NCBI RefSeq assembly: GCF_014805685.1
Contig: NC_060886.1
Location: 18,222,608 to 18,286,607, forward strand
DNA length: 64,000 nucleotides
DNA from: Silurus meridionalis
Lineage: Eukaryota; Chordata; Actinopteri; Siluriformes; Siluridae
Direction: 5' to 3'
A program made the position numbers and the translations under genes. The notes under the pieces were generated by a model. That model worked only from the letters and a program-made list of their open reading frames with translations. It had not been told where the DNA came from and did no database searches. Below, piece by piece: positions 52,673-64,000 of this stretch (the first letter of the stretch is position 1; every line of letters starts with the position of its first letter).

Positions 52673-55423
52673 GTGACTCTATCAATATTTATGCATGTCA
52701 AAATAACTAACTACTAACTGTTATATGTTCTGTTTTGAGTTTATAACGTCTTATATCAATGCACACGCTTTTGACTTGTCTCTTTGCCGGCTGTGAAGTG
52801 TACACCTGTTGTTAAGCCTCTTTCAGCCTGTCCTGATCACGACTGTTCTGTATTTGTGTTCATTTTCTTATATTAAAAAAGAAATAAATAAATAACGATG
52901 CTTGTGAAGTGCTATTTCTTGTCGTCTTCTTTGTTAAGTTACTGCATGCTGGACTATGTTTAGGATGTCCTTCACTTTGTCAGTCATTCTTTCAACACAT
53001 AGATTTGTTAATTACAGTGTTCTAAACCTACTGCATATATTGTCATGTACAATTATCTGACATTGGTGCTGTTTACTTGGTGCTGTTCTTAAACATGACT
53101 ATAGAATCATGTTGACGTTATTGTGATTGTGAAAGATCGTAGTGCAGTGCTCAGTGATTGAAATGTGTTTGCAGGTGCAGTCCACAAAACGAGCCAACCC
53201 AAATGAACTTAAAGAAATATTCCTGAAGGTATGAGCTTTCCTCCAATGATTTCTGTTTGTTCTGAATTGAGAAGTCACATCAAGTGTCTTCTATTCTTAA
53301 AGCACAGTTTAGAAGATAGTGGTCTTAGTATAATTAAAAATGTATGTTCTAAATAGCTTTGCATAAGTTTCCTGACAGAATAAACCACTGCTTTATGAAG
53401 ACAGGTTTTCTCCAGGTTCTCCAGTTTCTTTCCATCTCTCTAAACTTTGTTTGTTGGTAGACTAGTAATGCTAAATTACGTCTAAGTGTGAAAGTGTGTA
53501 TATGTGTGTGGTGTTCTGTGATGGATTGGCAACATATCCATGGTGTAGTCTTTCATCATGGTAAATGTTTCTCATGATAATCTTGATTTAAGGTAATTAA
53601 GATGAATTAATGTGTAACATAAATTGTCTTTGCAATGTTTTGGGCCAATACAAGTTGCCACAAAGTTTCATTGTTTTAGCTACAAGTTTCAAGTTTCAGC
53701 TACATTTCAGATCTTTTTATTGTGATCAATCTCTGGAACTGTACTTGGAGGATAAACAACATTGTTTTGATTTTTGTGGAGAGGAGCACAAATGCCCAGT
53801 ATTTCCCAGAAGTGTTCACTTAAGCAGAGATCTGCTGATTCTAAATGTCATGGCATATGATTTCCAAGATTTTCATGCTCATCAGACTATTCCATGAGCC
53901 CTCATGCTTTGTGGATGGAGGTATTATCATCCTGGGCATGACCAGTTCTATCAGGAGAAATATATCTTTATTGGATAAAGGTGATCTGTTAGAATAACAT
54001 TTTATTGGTTTTCAATAAACTTTATTTCTAAGTGCATTCAAACCATGCAGCAAACTGCATGACCCACTGAGGTGGAAAGGCCCTCTGTATGAGAGACCAG
54101 TCTGTCACACGGCATAGTCCTTACATTTACTTTTCAGGCAAATGCTCTTATTTACAGTGTGCCTTAGATTTGCCAATGATATTAGCTTCCAACAGCTGAA
54201 CTAAAATAAGTGAGATCATTTAAGAAGGAACTTAAAGAGGCACAACTACTTATAAGTCAATTTGTACTCATAGTAGCCCTTATGTTTGAAAAAAATAAAA
54301 ATGCTAAATCTTTGAAAAAAGGTTGGCCATACAGCATGACAGGCTGATCTATACATCTCAGAGTGTAAACTAGTCTTTGAGGATGCGTGTCAAAAGTTGG
54401 CTGAGGTCCAAGGCCTTGCAGAAAAGGTCACACACATGCTTGGACTAATTCTGTCTCTTCCCTTCACCCTGGTATCTGCCCTTTCTGGACTCCTCCCAAC
54501 CTCTGACATTTATTTTAGTCTCAGCAAGGCAATTAGTCAACACACATACAAAATGCAACACAGCGAACAAACGGACCCTGATTACTAAGTTTCTCGTGAC
54601 GAGGCTGATGGTGAATCGGTGACGTTACAGTAGAGTAGTCACGGTAGCTGATCTTACGTTACACAGTCAGTTGCTAGTTATTGAAAGTACTTTCGACAAC
54701 TCTCAAAAAGAGTGGCTCCGTTTTAACCTAGCAACGTTTAAAAAGCCGCTCCCTCTCTCACCACACATCACCGCACAGTTAACCTTGCTCGACAGTGATC
54801 AAATCTATAATTGACGGAGCTATGATTTTAATACCACCCTCGTCACATGAAATAATTAAGTAGCTCTCAGAAATGAAGTCTGCTATAATGTGTAAAAGAG
54901 CCACTGAAAGCAAGAGTACTATTTCACTCAGTGCTGACTACGTGCTTGATTTGATGATGAAGTACTCTATGCTTACCATGGCTGAACTTGCACTCAATTA
55001 TATGGTGAAGCTGTTAATAAATTGATTGGAATTAATGCTTTCCCCACAAGCATTAGCTGTAGAGTGTGTTTGTGTGTTTGTGTGTGTGTGAGTGAAGGAG
55101 AGAGAGAGACAGAAAGAGCGAGATCAAAGTGGGATCTTTTACTATTGCTTTTTAATTTGCACCAATACGTTCTGTGAAACTTCACTCAAAGTAGTTGAGT
55201 GCTTGTATCGCTTTTTTTTGCTGATTAAGTATTTGAGAAGAATGACATATTTGTTTATAATCTTACTCTTGAATAACTGCTTTGTTTTTAATGGGGTTTC
55301 ATCTGTTGTACTTGATCATTATACAAAGTCCACTGACTTTTCTAGGATTTCTTGTAATGCAGAAGTCAACAGCCCTTTGCACACCTAACAGTGATTATAG
55401 CAAAGACCCCCTTTTCTTCCTTC

Positions 55424-55509
<86 letters not shown>

Positions 55510-56850
55510 CTCTAACTCTGTACTTTGAACTTATCGGCTGTCAATGGAATCTATGAATAAGGTGAAATTATTGATGTATTTTAGACAGAGTATATGCTGG
55601 GTTTGCAAAGAAAACCATAAATCAATGACATTGACGTTCTCCCAGAGAGAAACACTGTTGAAAAGCAGTTTCAGCTTAGAGCAATTACTGTTGTAATGTG
55701 GAATAAAGTGGTCATATAATAGCAGTGAGAACACTGATACAAAGGACAGATTGCTGCTGATTTTACATCATCTTTCACTGAAGCATTTATAGAGAGAGTA
55801 AACAAATGTTGGTCTGGAGACCATTTAATTTCCTACTACTGTAAGTACACAGGATGTATTATTATTTTAAGAGATGAAAAGAAATACTTGTTTTTCTGTA
55901 GGTTTTACTTTTGAACAGGCAGCATTTTTACTAAGTAACTTTTAATGCAAAAAGCAAGAAACTGCAAAGTGGAATGGGTTGTAAACCTGCTTATGTAGTA
56001 TTCAAACAAATAATGGTTTAGTATGATATACTACAAGTAATTATTTAATAGGAAAAATTTAATACAGCTATTCTCAAATAATCTTAAGAGATATATTTGG
56101 TAACTGTAACTGCTTCTTAATTCTTTTAAATGTTTTTTTTCCTGCAGCATGCAAGTGTAGTGGATAAGGATGGGGAGCATTTCATGACTCCAAAAGACTT
56201 TGTGCAGAATTATTTGGGACTCCACACTCAACCTAACCACAATCCCAAAACTGTACAACTCATTGCTGGGGTTGCTGATACCACTAAAGACGGGTAAGAG
56301 TTAACAAAGTATTGCAATTGTAAGACTGATATTAATGGTTTCAGAAATAAAATATTTGACTTTTTATATTGTTTAACACTGAGGCATTAGCAAACAGAAT
56401 TTAAACAATGCTTTGTTATGTGTTGGAAATATCCTATGGTGTTTAAGAAAGATTAATAATGAATCATGTCTCTGATTTTAAGCTATTTTTCATTGTATTT
56501 GAGGTTTCATCTCTCCTGCCAGGGTTTAATGCTTTATGGCACTTTAAGAGCTTATTGGAACTGCAGCAGTAGGTCCTGTGACAAAATTATTCTCCAGCAA
56601 TTAATCTTCAGTAAAAGTGTCCAGTGTGTGAATGTTAGCTAGTTTAGCTAATTTCTATTGCTTTTATAAAAACAGTAAAAGATTGAAAAATGATTTAAGG
56701 CTGCCTGAAGTCTCCATCACATCTTTGCTCATACAGTTGTGCAAGTTGAACTTTACAGTTGATGTAAATTACTTGATTTTTAATATCAATAACAAGTGAA
56801 TGGGGGATATATCATATTTTTTGTGTGTAAATAGCTGACATGCAGTAAAA

Positions 56851-56902
<52 letters not shown>

Positions 56903-59445
56903 TGTGATACATTTCAAAGACCACTCTTTTTTTGTCCAAACAGACTGATCTCTTTCCAGGAGTTTCTGGCCTTTGAATCAGTCCTCTGTGTTCCTGATGC
57001 ACTTTACCTGGTTGCGTTTCAGTTATTTGACAAGACTGGAACTGGGGATATATCTTTTGGTATGTAGGTGGCAGGAAATTGCTATATGCTTGTTTGTAAC
57101 GCACTTATTTTATAACTGATTTTAAATTGTTAAATGTACGCTTATTCAGCTGTCTTTGCTGATCTGTGATTTTTATCCATTTAAAAATAAAATTGAATAA
57201 TAAATAAATGGTTTATTTCACATTAAGAGCTGGCTATTTTCACCAATATTGAAATTTGTTAATAGAAGCTATGTGTGTTTATGTGTCGTAGAAAATGTAC
57301 GTGACATCTTCAGCCAGACAACTGTTCACCATCATATCCCCTTTAAGTGGGACTGTGAATTTATCCATCTGCACTTTGGACAGGACCTCAAAAAGCACCT
57401 CAGCTACTTAGAATTCACCCAGTTTCTACAGGTGAGAAACAGCCACCTTCTAGCTCTCACTAATTTGGTTCTAGGAGTTTGTTTTCACTCTGCCATCTTG
57501 TGGCTGAAATATCTGCATGTGTAGACAAGAGCACAAAACCTTTAACATATCACTTTTCAGTAGGAAATGTCCCCCACACACATTGGAAACAAATGAGTGT
57601 GCCTCTGGTACAGTGCATTTCTTTCTGTCCTTGCTTGGTTTATAAGCTTTATAAGTGTAGCAAGTGTGCAGCCTGTAGCCTCTGTTCTAGTTTTACCTTA
57701 TTAATAAGAATGTTAAAAGTCAAGTCAAAGTCCACTTTGTTTGAACATTCAAAGTTAAGACACAGGTGATCCCTCTGTCCATCAGATATGCTGTGTCCAA
57801 GAGAGATGAGAGCGGGAGAGATGGCTGCCGTTTTAGTTTATGGCATTTTGAGTTATGGAGATCAGAGGGGCTGGTAGTATCTGATCAGTTTTGACAGCAC
57901 TGCTGACTCCTGGTGCGACCCCCCCTCCTCCCGCTCTCTCTCCCCCAGCTCATATGTCTGATTGCAGGCCTGTCCAGCTAAATCACAGCCCCCTGCTCCG
58001 GAAACACCTGCCTCCTCTCCAGGGCATGCAGCACAGGATCAGAGTACACCTGATGTGGTTTTCATTAAGCTCACGCACACACGTGAACACACACACATAC
58101 ACACAAGATGTGGTCACACAGGAACACATAGGCATATACTTGTTGTAGTCATCAGTCAGACTTAAGGTTCTGTGGATTACAAAATGACTGAGAAAAATCC
58201 AGACTCATTCTGACACCACACTCCAGGTTCACAATCCTACTGCATTTATTCGTATAAAAGACAGTAACTGTTTATTAGGAGACAGTAGCTTTAGGCATGT
58301 TAAAAGAAACAGCTATCAGTTTGTCTATCATAAAACAAGATCTAATAGTATGTACTGTGTCTGATTTGGTTTTCTCTTTACTATCATTAGTATTTTTGGT
58401 AAAACCCTGAAGTGAAAAATAGTGTCATTTTGCTACTCTGTTAAATTGTGTTGCTGAATGGCCCTCACATATTTGCTCCTCTTTTTCTTGCTGTAGGAGC
58501 TGCAGCTAGAGCATGCCCGACAGGCTTTTGCAATGAAGGACAAGGGAAAGAGTGGGATGATTTCAGCCTTAGACTTCAGTGACATCATGTCCACTATCCG
58601 CCATCACATGCTTACCCCGTTTGTTGAGGAGAACCTTGTCTCAGTGAGTAATCAGTGTGAACTGTCATGCATCTGATACCAACTTCCAGAATAAACCCCC
58701 CTGGACAAGTCCCCAAAATTATTAATTTTAAAATGTGACCAAGTAGTTCAGTTCAGTTGAAAGATTATGTTTTCAGAAAGCCATTTTCAGAAAAGTATAT
58801 ATATATATATATTATTAATTATAATGAATTAACATGACTGCACTTAACAAATGCTCTAATAACTCCCTGGTTTTAGGTTGTGGGAGGAGGCACCACTCAC
58901 ATGGTTAGCTTCTCCTTCTTTAATGCCTTTAACTCCCTCCTCAACAATATGGAGATCATTCGGAAAATCTACAGCACGTTAGCCGGCACACGCAAGGACA
59001 CACTCGTCACCAAAGGTATATGCCACACAGATCTCTTTTTTTATTTGCCAGGAAGCTTGGAATAAGTGCGATTACAGATTAGAACTCTAAGTGGCCACTT
59101 CCTGTTTGTTTGGTGGAATGTTGCTGTGTTCTACTAGGTTGGTGCTGGTCACAAGACGAGCCTCAAAACAGGAATGCAATGTTTTCTCAGAATAATGCAC
59201 GGCATACAAAAGCAGTTGTCAGTGTGTAACATTGGATACTTACTGAGATCTATCTCAATCAAATATCTTGTAGCTGTAAAATAATTTCCAGAGACCCTGT
59301 AAACATAAACTCATTATTTTGTCAAATATTTATTGATTTTTATAAAAAAAAAAAAAAAAAAATTTACCTGTTATAGGCACCTTAAAAGTTTTTATTCCCC
59401 CAGCCAGACCGAGATATACTTTTACTTTTATATATAAATAAATAA

Positions 59446-59538
<93 letters not shown>

Positions 59539-61546
59539 TGTTTGATTTTAAGATTTTGAGAGTTGGATTTAATCTATTCAAGACTAATACTTATTAGGAA
59601 TTCTGTAATAACTTTGATGTGGAGGGTTGGGATTTTCACTGCTGTAATTTAATTGAAAACATGCTTCATAGGCCTCACTTCGAAGAACTACTGATTCACA
59701 TTGCTAAATAGTGTTGTTATAATTTAATGTTAAATACATTCAGGATTCACCTTTAACTAGAAAAAACTCTGAAATGTCAGACACTAGACTGCGCATACGA
59801 TTATTTCTCTAGACATTGTAATTAAAATGTGCCCCATTGGTCATGATGATGATGTTCTCTCTTTGTCACATGGCAAGATCTGCCAAGCTCACTCACATTC
59901 TTGTTTCTGACATTTCAATTTTTGGATGGATTTGCTTTTAAAATGCACATCTTTTCAACTACTATACGCAAACCTGGGCAGCAGGTTTTGTAATGTGCCC
60001 AAATTTTTTAAACTTCGTACCTCAAAGGGGGTTTAGTGGCTGTTTGTATTCTATAATTGTAAAGCAGTAATTATTACATATACTGTACTTTGTTGTTTTT
60101 AACCACAATTATTAAAACTAACAAGTGGTAGTTACAGCATTATTAATATAACTGTGATTTACATGACCTTTAACACTCTTTCCCCAGAGGAATTTGTTCA
60201 TGCGGTAAACAAATTTGGTCAGATCACACCGATGGAGGTAGACATCCTGTACCAGCTCTCTGGCCTCCATACTCACTCAGGGTAAACACCATATAAGCAA
60301 AACTCCTTTCTCTGCACACATTCGAACAAACCTTTGCTAATCTGTCATAAATTCAAAACACAGTTAATGTTATTATTATAGCTACACTTGTTGATAAGAT
60401 AAAAAAACCCTTTATTTTAACACTAATCAAATCACTATGTTGTATTTTCTGGTTTAATTGCTATACATAAAAAGTTTCAGTTCAGATGTTCTTTTATAGC
60501 TTTTGAACCCAAAATAGACTTGAAATGCTGAAAATGCAAATTGTGCAGATGATATGGTGTTTCACATGAAATTTGGCCTTATCATTCAAGTTCATAATCT
60601 TACCTACTTAACATCTTTCTCAAAAACAGCCTATGTTGAATGAATCTATAAATGCCATTAAAACATTACAGCATGGTTTATAGCTTGTAAATTTAGTGTT
60701 ATTGCCTGTTTTCTGTAACAACAGTGGCTCCAGCCAGTTGATTTATTGGGAAAGAGTGCATGAGGGAGCCATAAGAATGCCTGCGGCATGCAGTGGAGAG
60801 CGTGGTGTGTGTCTCTTTGGCACTCTGAAGGAGTCTCACTCTGCATGTGTGTGTATCTGTGTGTGTTGCAGGCTTGTGTCCAGCATTGTTTACCTGTCTG
60901 TGTGTATAAGCACGCAGTAACTTGGTCTTACGGCGCTGTAAAACGCTTATGGAAAATGTGACTTCATGCTGCTGGGAGGGATACAGCACGTTTGGTGTTC
61001 TGGCTTCAGTGAAGTGAAGCTTTTCTGGCATCTCATTCTAACATTTGCTGTTGTGTGTGTCTTCCTTTCTCATCACAGTCTATTGTTATCTTTGTCCTAT
61101 CCACTCTCTGTCTCTGTGCACATCTGTCTCTACTGCTCTCTCTTACACATGGTGTTTCTCTGTGTTGTGGTGTATGTAGATGGCTGAACCTGGCTGATAT
61201 TGATAGGATAGCTCCTCTGGAAGAAGGCGCTCTGCCTTATCACCTAGCTGAAGTGCAGAGGCAGGTAAGGTCTCTCGCACCTCCACGGATTCTCGCTTTT
61301 CTCTCTCTGGATGCAGATTGAGAGCACGCTTTAATCTCTGAGCCTTTTTTGCCGGGTAATAACATAACCATGTTCTTATTACACTGAAATTACACATGCT
61401 CTCTCCATAATAGAATTAGTAGGGTGATGGTTCCTTCTTTGTGATCCTGCATTATGTAAAACTAATTGGACAGAACATTATCCACAATTTCCCCCAGTAA
61501 AAGCTTGTCACCTCTGCACAGATACATACATCACAAACATACCCTT

Positions 61547-61582
<36 letters not shown>

Positions 61583-62077
61583 AGAGAGAGACACACGCAC
61601 ACTGACATCTGAGAGTCTTTAATAGGTGCTTTTCTCCAGGCTCGGCTTTCTGAAGCCTCTTTGTGTGAGAATCCTGAAGCAAGGTCTGTTTTGTCTAAAA
61701 GTCAGGGAAAGAGAGAGTGATGGAGAAAGCAAACGAGGCAGACAAAACATAATCAGAGAATCAGTGAAAAGGCAAGAAAAAGAAGCAGTGAGATGGAGAG
61801 CATTAGTGACATGGTGGGAGTTTACCTGAGGGTGTGTCTGGAGGCTAATCTAGTCAGTGCTGTGGTCTCTGCCTTCACTGCTGGAGGTCTGGAACAGCAC
61901 ACTGGGAACACGCACATGCACACACACACAAACACACACACACACACACACATACATACATACATTTGTGGCGTTCTCAGGCCTCCTCGGGTGGAAGTTG
62001 GGGTAATTGCACAAGCTCCTTTGATCAGAGTGCAGCCTCATTAGCATTCTGCCTACAGAAAAAACAGCTGTGCAGAG

Positions 62078-62121
<44 letters not shown>

Positions 62122-62670
62122 CGTATGATCGAGAGACATAGAGGACTCCTAAGTGTGCAAACACTTTTGTAACTCAGTTCCATTAACATTTCACAGAAAT
62201 AATCATCTCCTATCTATCATAGTGGAGAAAGTGAGACAGTCTGATAACTAGAAGTCTTGCTTTGGGTGATAAACTTAAGTTTGTCTAATCGCTATACCGT
62301 AAGCAATTCTTTTTTTTACTTTAGACTTTTTGGAAATAATCTTAAGCACCGACAGACAGGACCCCATCTTCACATGAATAAGATTGGGAAAAAGAGGAGG
62401 GTAAGATGCAAGGCGCCTACAGCACATTCCACATCTTTCCTCTCCTGTCAACTGCTCTAAAGCACTCTTCTGTCCGCACAGTATCTGGTTGGCGATAGTT
62501 TTATAAAGCTCAGTTCATTCATCCCCTCCCTTCAGTCTTGCTTACTGTTTTGTGCTCACTCTCCTGCTCTCCTTCTGTCTTTTTACTGTAGCATACAGAC
62601 ATCTCGAGGCCGTTCTGGCTCCAGGCTACTGAGTCTGCGTACCGCTTCACTCTAGGCTCCATCGCGGGAG
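52661..62670 (+). CDS. slc25a12: Mitochondrial aspartate/glutamate carrier 1 (aralar1), N-terminal half (3' end off the right edge)
   Basis: Calcium-regulated exchanger in the inner mitochondrial membrane that exports aspartate for glutamate and a proton, feeding the malate-aspartate shuttle. Coding exons: 52661-52672, 53175-53228, 56148-56293, 56944-57059, 57292-57431, 58497-58643, 58877-59015, 60188-60281, 61180-61264, 62592-62670. They total 1012 nt and keep frame, giving 337 codons plus one base. Residues 1-310 form the EF-hand regulatory domain; the loop D66-x-T68-x-D70-x-L72...E77 ([15 protein letters not shown]) retains the calcium-binding residues of human EF-hand 2. Other blocks are [60 protein letters not shown] and [14 protein letters not shown]. 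Exon 10 ([12 protein letters not shown]) starts carrier helix 1. Divergent neighbour hat1 supports slc25a12 over slc25a13. Confidence 0.96.
52673..53174 (+). other. slc25a12: slc25a12 intron 1
   Basis: A 502 bp intron with no recognised element. Confidence 0.75.
53175..53228 (+). CDS. slc25a12: slc25a12 coding exon 2
   Basis: Encodes [18 protein letters not shown] (residues 5-22). Acceptor TTTGCAG, donor GTATGA. Confidence 0.94.
53400..53560 (+). repeat. Dispersed fish repeat copy (opposite orientation to 13795-13895)
   Basis: CTCCAGGTTCTCCAGTTTCT, TAGACTAGTAATGCTAAATT, GTGTGTGGTGTTCTGTGATG and GGATTGGCAACATATCCATG follow the order of a common fish interspersed repeat. The 3' end is inverse to the words at 13840-13875. 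Family name not assigned. Confidence 0.55.
54117..54170 (-). mobile_element. SINE tail fragment
   Basis: CCTTACATTTACTTTTCAGG and CAAATGCTCTTATTTACAG are the complement of the fish SINE 3' end also seen at 19400-19456. Only about 55 bp remain. Confidence 0.5.
55414..55512 (+). repeat. (TTTC)n tetranucleotide repeat
   Basis: About 23 TTTC units, complementary in sequence to the GAAA repeat at 22142-22262. Confidence 0.97.
56148..56293 (+). CDS. slc25a12: slc25a12 coding exon 3
   Basis: Encodes residues 23-71: [36 protein letters not shown]. Acceptor CCTGCAG, donor GTAAGA. Confidence 0.96.
56294..56943 (+). other. slc25a12: slc25a12 intron 3
   Basis: A 650 bp intron with a (TA)n tract (56855-56901) close to the acceptor of exon 4. 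Confidence 0.75.
56855..56901. repeat. (TA)n microsatellite
   Basis: About 23 TA units ending 42 bp before slc25a12 exon 4. Confidence 0.95.
56944..57059 (+). CDS. slc25a12: slc25a12 coding exon 4
   Basis: Encodes residues 71-110: [15 protein letters not shown] and [16 protein letters not shown] (EF-hands 2-3). Donor GTATGT. Confidence 0.96.
57292..57431 (+). CDS. slc25a12: slc25a12 coding exon 5
   Basis: Encodes residues 110-156: [20 protein letters not shown] through EFTQFLQ. Acceptor GTCGTAG, donor GTGAGA. Confidence 0.96.
57432..58496 (+). other. slc25a12: slc25a12 intron 5, with a candidate regulatory block
   Basis: The segment 57770-58080 is GC-balanced and unique (GAGAGATGGCTGCCGTTTTA, CTGATTGCAGGCCTGTCC). 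It is bounded on the right by CA-rich sequence. No exon-like frame continues from the neighbouring exons. Confidence 0.4.
58497..58643 (+). CDS. slc25a12: slc25a12 coding exon 6
   Basis: Encodes residues 157-205: [20 protein letters not shown] through VEENLVS. Donor GTGAGT. Confidence 0.96.
58877..59015 (+). CDS. slc25a12: slc25a12 coding exon 7
   Basis: Encodes residues 206-252: [20 protein letters not shown] and the [16 protein letters not shown] block. Donor GTATAT. Confidence 0.96.
59016..60187 (+). other. slc25a12: slc25a12 intron 7
   Basis: A 1.17 kb intron dominated by an A18 run (59343-59361) and a TA tract (59445-59535). Confidence 0.75.
59445..59535. repeat. (TA)n microsatellite
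   Basis: About 38 TA units with an AAATA lead-in. Confidence 0.96.
60188..60281 (+). CDS. slc25a12: slc25a12 coding exon 8
   Basis: Encodes residues 252-283: [20 protein letters not shown] and [11 protein letters not shown]. Acceptor TTCCCCAG, donor GTAAAC. Confidence 0.95.
60282..61179 (+). other. slc25a12: slc25a12 intron 8
   Basis: A balanced segment (60720-61030) precedes a pyrimidine-rich stretch leading to the exon 9 acceptor. ORFs here run through the acceptor and are not real. Confidence 0.5.
61180..61264 (+). CDS. slc25a12: slc25a12 coding exon 9
   Basis: Encodes residues 283-311: [28 protein letters not shown]. Acceptor TATGTAG, donor GTAAGG. Confidence 0.95.
61265..62591 (+). 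other. slc25a12: slc25a12 intron 9
   Basis: Contains CA tracts (61549-61580, 61916-61951), a GA tract (62083-62119) and GC-balanced sequence (61620-61910, 61970-62070). No exon recognised. Confidence 0.5.
62083..62119 (+). repeat. (GA)n microsatellite
   Basis: About 18 GA units. Confidence 0.95.
62592..62670 (+). CDS. slc25a12: slc25a12 coding exon 10
   Basis: Encodes residues 312-337: [19 protein letters not shown] and the glycine-rich start of carrier helix 1. Donor GTGAGT. The next exon was not found before the window ends. Confidence 0.94.
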
Positions 62671-64000
62671 GTGAGTGACGTCCGATCTCCATTGGCTATG
62701 GGGGAAACCTGAGCTGGCCAGACTGACATATAGGGAGGCCCCAGGGCTTGTTATTGTCCCATAGATAGAGCGCATGCAAGAGAGAGAGAGAGAGAGAGAG
62801 AAAGAAAGAGAGACAGAGAGAGAGAGGCTGATCCATGGCTCCAGGCTGTCTTTGGAAGCCGGAGTTCCGGAATGACACAAATCTTCCGGTGCTGTGGTGG
62901 AATCTCAGAATAATTACCAAGAAGGAACTGATACAAGGAGACCACTGACAAAATCACACACTAACACACACACACACACACACACACACGTGCACACATG
63001 CATACGCACACTCAGACACATTCAGGCTTGTGTGAGTTTTGAAAGGGCCGCTTTTTGGCAGAAACACAGTCATCTTATGCAGTTAACATTATGATGGAGA
63101 TAACAGTTAAACTGTGACATCAATTAGAATAAGTGATCATAACTCCTTAACTGAAATGTCATTTACAAAACTCTGTAATATTTGTCACCAAGGTAGTAAG
63201 TAATATTTGTTTAACATTTAAAATAACAAGCGTGTCTCCTAAGGTTATAGTGTGCAATTTGCATGCGTACATATTATAGCTCAGGAATGGAATTTGATGC
63301 AAGTAGATACAAATGAAAATAACATGATAAGAAATGATATAGTGGTGTTGGTTTTCTGTAAAAATTACAATAAAAAAACAGTAAAAGTTAAACATTTTAC
63401 ACTGTTAAGCTGCTTTATGTGAAAATCTACTGGTAGGGTTTTTTTTACACATTCAGTGTAACTTTTCGACTATGGCTCTGACCTGCTTCTAAAACACTGA
63501 TGTTTGTTAATCAGTGGTCCTGTTAATTAATAGGTTATTTGTATGTTCACCAGGCAATTTTATCTTTATATTATTAATGCATTTTAGTTAATATGTTGGG
63601 TTGTCTGAGCCTCTTGCACTGTGCCGTAGTTTGGCCATTCACAAAGGAATACCCAAATGCCCTTTAACCTTTTTTGACCTATTTTCTGCCTACCAGATTT
63701 TGATTTTTTTTTTATTTCCCTAAAATGAGATTTTAAAAAGATTGTTTAATTGAAACTCCGGTATAATTAAAGCAGAAGTGTATTTTTGAGCCATCAATAA
63801 AGATTTGATGCGAAGACTGAACAATTGTATTAATTGTTCATTTAAAAGTATGAATAAATTAATATTTAAATACATATTACGTTTATATTAACATAAATAC
63901 GTCGAACTTCATAGCACTGCTTTTTCAGATGGAAAAATTTGTGTTTGTAAAACACAAAATTGTAATAATCTTCTTCTGTTCTGTAATGTTAGTGTCACCC
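62671..64000 (+). other. slc25a12: slc25a12 intron 10 (runs off the window)
   Basis: Holds a GA tract (62779-62824), a CA tract (62962-62988) and AT-rich unique sequence. The expected next exon, starting with a Gly-Ala carrier motif, is not present before position 64000. Confidence 0.75.

Larger units (their letters stand above)
53229..56147 (+). other. slc25a12: slc25a12 intron 2
   Basis: A 2.9 kb intron holding a dispersed-repeat copy (53400-53560), a SINE-tail fragment (54117-54170), a short TG tract near 55065-55090 and a (TTTC)n repeat (55414-55512). The rest is unique AT-rich DNA. Confidence 0.7.

Noticed and set aside
61055..61321. Long ORF through slc25a12 exon 9
   Set aside because: Only 61180-61264 matches the protein family; the rest is intron read-through across clear splice sites.
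62310..62460. Possible extra slc25a12 exon (ORF with Lys/Arg-rich sequence)
   Set aside because: Joining exon 9 to the exon at 62592 keeps frame and matches the human protein; no residues here match the carrier family.

Overview
The window is vertebrate nuclear DNA, almost certainly from a teleost fish and plausibly an ostariophysan such as a catfish. The basis is split genes with GT-AG introns, long CA, TA, GA and TTTC microsatellites, AT-rich intergenic DNA, two Tc1-like transposons, an RTE-type LINE remnant and fish-type SINE tails. No bacterial gene, CRISPR array, rRNA or tRNA gene was found. The species call is inference; the teleost call is firm.

Three protein-coding genes are supported. 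(1) dlx1a, minus strand, at the left edge: exon 1 (959-1271), exon 2 (472-671) and the start of exon 3 (1-71), with a complete Dlx homeodomain; its C-terminus lies off the left edge. (2) hat1, minus strand, 47125 down to 31084: all eleven coding exons join in frame to a 408-residue type B histone acetyltransferase. (3) slc25a12 (aralar1/AGC1), plus strand, from 52661: ten coding exons encode the calcium-sensing EF-hand half and the first residues of the carrier domain; the rest lies off the right edge. This is the conserved order DLX1-(METAP1D)-HAT1-SLC25A12, with hat1 and slc25a12 head to head. METAP1D, which lies between DLX1 and HAT1 in human, was not recognised.

Layout: 1-1.5 kb dlx1a and its promoter; 1.5-31 kb a gene-poor interval with a CpG-dense spot near 3.5 kb, blocks rich in TAAT, POU and SOX motifs at 8.4-9.8 kb, very long CA/TA tracts, a decayed Tc1 element at 16.6-17.7 kb, a G-quadruplex motif at 17.9 kb and a CpG-rich island at 26.6-27.1 kb; 31-47 kb hat1, whose introns hold a nearly intact Tc1-like element, a hAT-like MITE and several GC-balanced blocks that may be enhancers; 47-52.7 kb the divergent intergenic region with an internally deleted RTE LINE; 52.7-64 kb slc25a12.

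Functionally, dlx1a is a developmental transcription factor (forebrain GABAergic neurons, branchial arches), while hat1 (acetylation of new histone H4) and slc25a12 (mitochondrial aspartate/glutamate exchange) are housekeeping neighbours. The likely reason they stay together is that dlx1a/dlx2a enhancers are spread through the desert and through introns of the neighbours; that is inference and needs cross-species alignment. Intron boundaries were read by eye from splice consensus and frame; no alignment or database search was run.
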